This document shows, in pieces, positions 6,128 to 7,139 of a stretch of DNA of 7,139 nucleotides; the stretch's first letter is position 1, and each line of letters opens with the position of its first letter. The notes under the pieces were generated by a model. The model did not search any database. It had not been told where the DNA came from and saw nothing but the letters and a program-made list of their open reading frames with translations. A program made the translations under genes and the position numbers. The DNA lies in the NCBI GenBank assembly GCA_021812745.1, contig JAKAMS010000125.1:1-7139 (forward strand), in the 5' to 3' direction. This DNA comes from Bacteroidota bacterium. GTDB lineage: Bacteria > Bacteroidota > Ignavibacteria > Ignavibacteriales > Melioribacteraceae.

Positions 6128-7139
6128 TTATTTTTTTCGTTCTCTGTTTTCAAGCCGGTCTTTATCCTGTTCTTTTGCATCGCGCATCATCTCTTTAACG
6201 TTATCAATTTCCGGTGATTCTTTCAAGGATTTCCAATCAAACTTTTCATCAAGAGGATCGAGCGCTTTCTGAGGATCAAAAATCTTTCTATCTATATCTA
6301 ATGCAGAGTAAGGAGTAAAATCCGGTTTGTCCGTAAAGAAATCGGAAAGATCATTTGCACCGGCATCATATTGATTTAGATATGGTATCCCGAGCACATT
6401 CCAAAATGATTTGAAGATGCTTCCGAAACTATAGTGAATATGGCTAACGTAGTTTCTCTTAACATAAGGAGAGATAACCATCAAAACACTTCTGTGTGCG
6501 TCAATATGATCAACACCATTCTGAGCATCATCTTCAGTAATTACAATCATCATATTTTTCCAATATGGAGTATGAGAAAGAAATTCGACAAAGCGACCGA
6601 TAGCAAGATCATTATCTGCCATATAACTTTCCCGGAATGGGTAACCTGCGGCGGGGCGCTCGCCGGCACCGTGATCGTTTGGAACAATTGCGGTTATTAC
6701 GGAAGGCATCTGCTTACCTTCGCCAATCCATTTTTCCTTAAACTCTTTGATAAACATGTCCGCACGAAATTGATCCGGAATATTTGTGTTATACGTTGCA
6801 TACATTCTTGAAGAATTATTATAAAGCGGAGCGGCAACGGGAAAGTTCACAGTTGATTTTACGCCAGTATATTTAAAACTTTCGTGATAGGCGCCGGGTT
6901 CAAACATTAAACCGCATCCGAAATTGAAAAAATCTTTTTTGTTACGCACAAGATGATCCCACAGTGTACCCGCTTCATTCATATCTTCGGGATAAACAGC
7001 GCCAGCCGCACCGTTCATTCCAAATACTCCGGGCGCTTTTGAATCTTCTTTGAAATCTCTGTTGTTTCCGTAATTAGCGGGTGTTGTTGTTTCCACCCAT
7101 TCATTGGGATAGTTATTTGCAAGCCAGCGATGACCATCT
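6128..7139 (-). CDS. Alkaline-phosphatase-superfamily phosphoesterase, 5' partial (C-terminal region)
   Basis: The C-terminal portion of a large phosphoesterase-family protein; homologues are often several hundred residues longer and may carry an N-terminal beta-propeller (YncE-like) domain. The frame is open to the right edge: upstream of the GTG at 7096 it reads DGHRWLANNYPNEW, which belongs to the conserved 'DGHxWL' region. That GTG is therefore internal and the true start is outside the window. Metal-site motifs typical of the superfamily are visible: PNDHGAG (6679-6659), YMADND with ALG-like LAIG, ITEDDAQNG (about 6541-6515) and DHIDAHR (6511-6491), followed by SPYVKR. Asp and His in these motifs would bind the two metals; the nucleophile lies upstream, outside the window. 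The tail is charged (many Lys/Glu/Arg) and probably disordered. The protein is likely exported, but no signal peptide can be seen here. The natural phosphate-ester substrate is unknown. The kinase gene follows 41 bp downstream. Confidence 0.88.
   Translation of the reverse strand, partial: DGHRWLANNYPNEWVETTTPANYGNNRDFKEDSKAPGVFGMNGAAGAVYPEDMNEAGTLWDHLVRNKKDFFNFGCGLMFEPGAYHESFKYTGVKSTVNFPVAAPLYNNSSRMYATYNTNIPDQFRADMFIKEFKEKWIGEGKQMPSVITAIVPNDHGAGERPAAGYPFRESYMADNDLAIGRFVEFLSHTPYWKNMMIVITEDDAQNGVDHIDAHRSVLMVISPYVKRNYVSHIHYSFGSIFKSFWNVLGIPYLNQYDAGANDLSDFFTDKPDFTPYSALDIDRKIFDPQKALDPLDEKFDWKSLKESPEIDNVKEMMRDAKEQDKDRLENRERKK

Noticed and set aside
6434..6811. 125-codon plus-strand open frame inside the phosphoesterase gene
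   Set aside because: It is antisense to conserved metal-site motifs of the phosphoesterase; the product looks like a chance translation.

Overview
The window is ordinary chromosomal-looking DNA from an AT-rich bacterium. I infer a member of the Bacteroidota/Ignavibacteriota/Chlorobiota side of the tree. The reasons are the low GC of both genes and spacers, a TonB-dependent receptor, a PEGA-domain lipoprotein, and weak or missing Shine-Dalgarno sequences at most starts. No rRNA, tRNA, CRISPR array, insertion sequence or phage gene is visible, so the placement rests on protein style only.

Layout: (1) 1-821 (+) is the 3' part of a membrane-bound polyferredoxin of the NapH/YccM type; its start lies left of the window. 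A probable intrinsic terminator follows at about 880-900. (2) 980-2929 (+) is a complete TonB-dependent outer-membrane receptor. (3) 2981-3310 (+) is a small single-domain cupin of the D-H-W-C motif type, 51 bp downstream of the receptor. (4) 3415-4668 (+) is a short protein related to the L-fucose isomerase superfamily, with the best ribosome-binding site in the window. (5) 4783-5184 (+) is a small PEGA-domain lipoprotein. (6) 5190-6086 (-) is a PfkB-family sugar kinase that converges on the lipoprotein gene with only 5 bp between the stop codons. (7) 6128-7139 (-) is the C-terminal part of an alkaline-phosphatase-superfamily phosphoesterase. It enters from the right edge and lies 41 bp upstream of the kinase on the same strand.

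How they may work together: the isomerase-like protein and the PfkB kinase would fit consecutive steps of sugar or sugar-acid catabolism, but they are on opposite strands and separated by the lipoprotein gene, so this link is only a suggestion. The receptor could import a metal chelate, cofactor or glycan; the sequence does not say which. The polyferredoxin moves electrons at the inner membrane and belongs to the transcription unit to its left.

The main corrections to a naive reading are at the two edges. Both edge genes are open past the window boundary, and the first internal ATG (36) and GTG (7096) are not their true starts. I did not find a convincing previously undescribed system; the most open question is the substrate of the isomerase-like protein.
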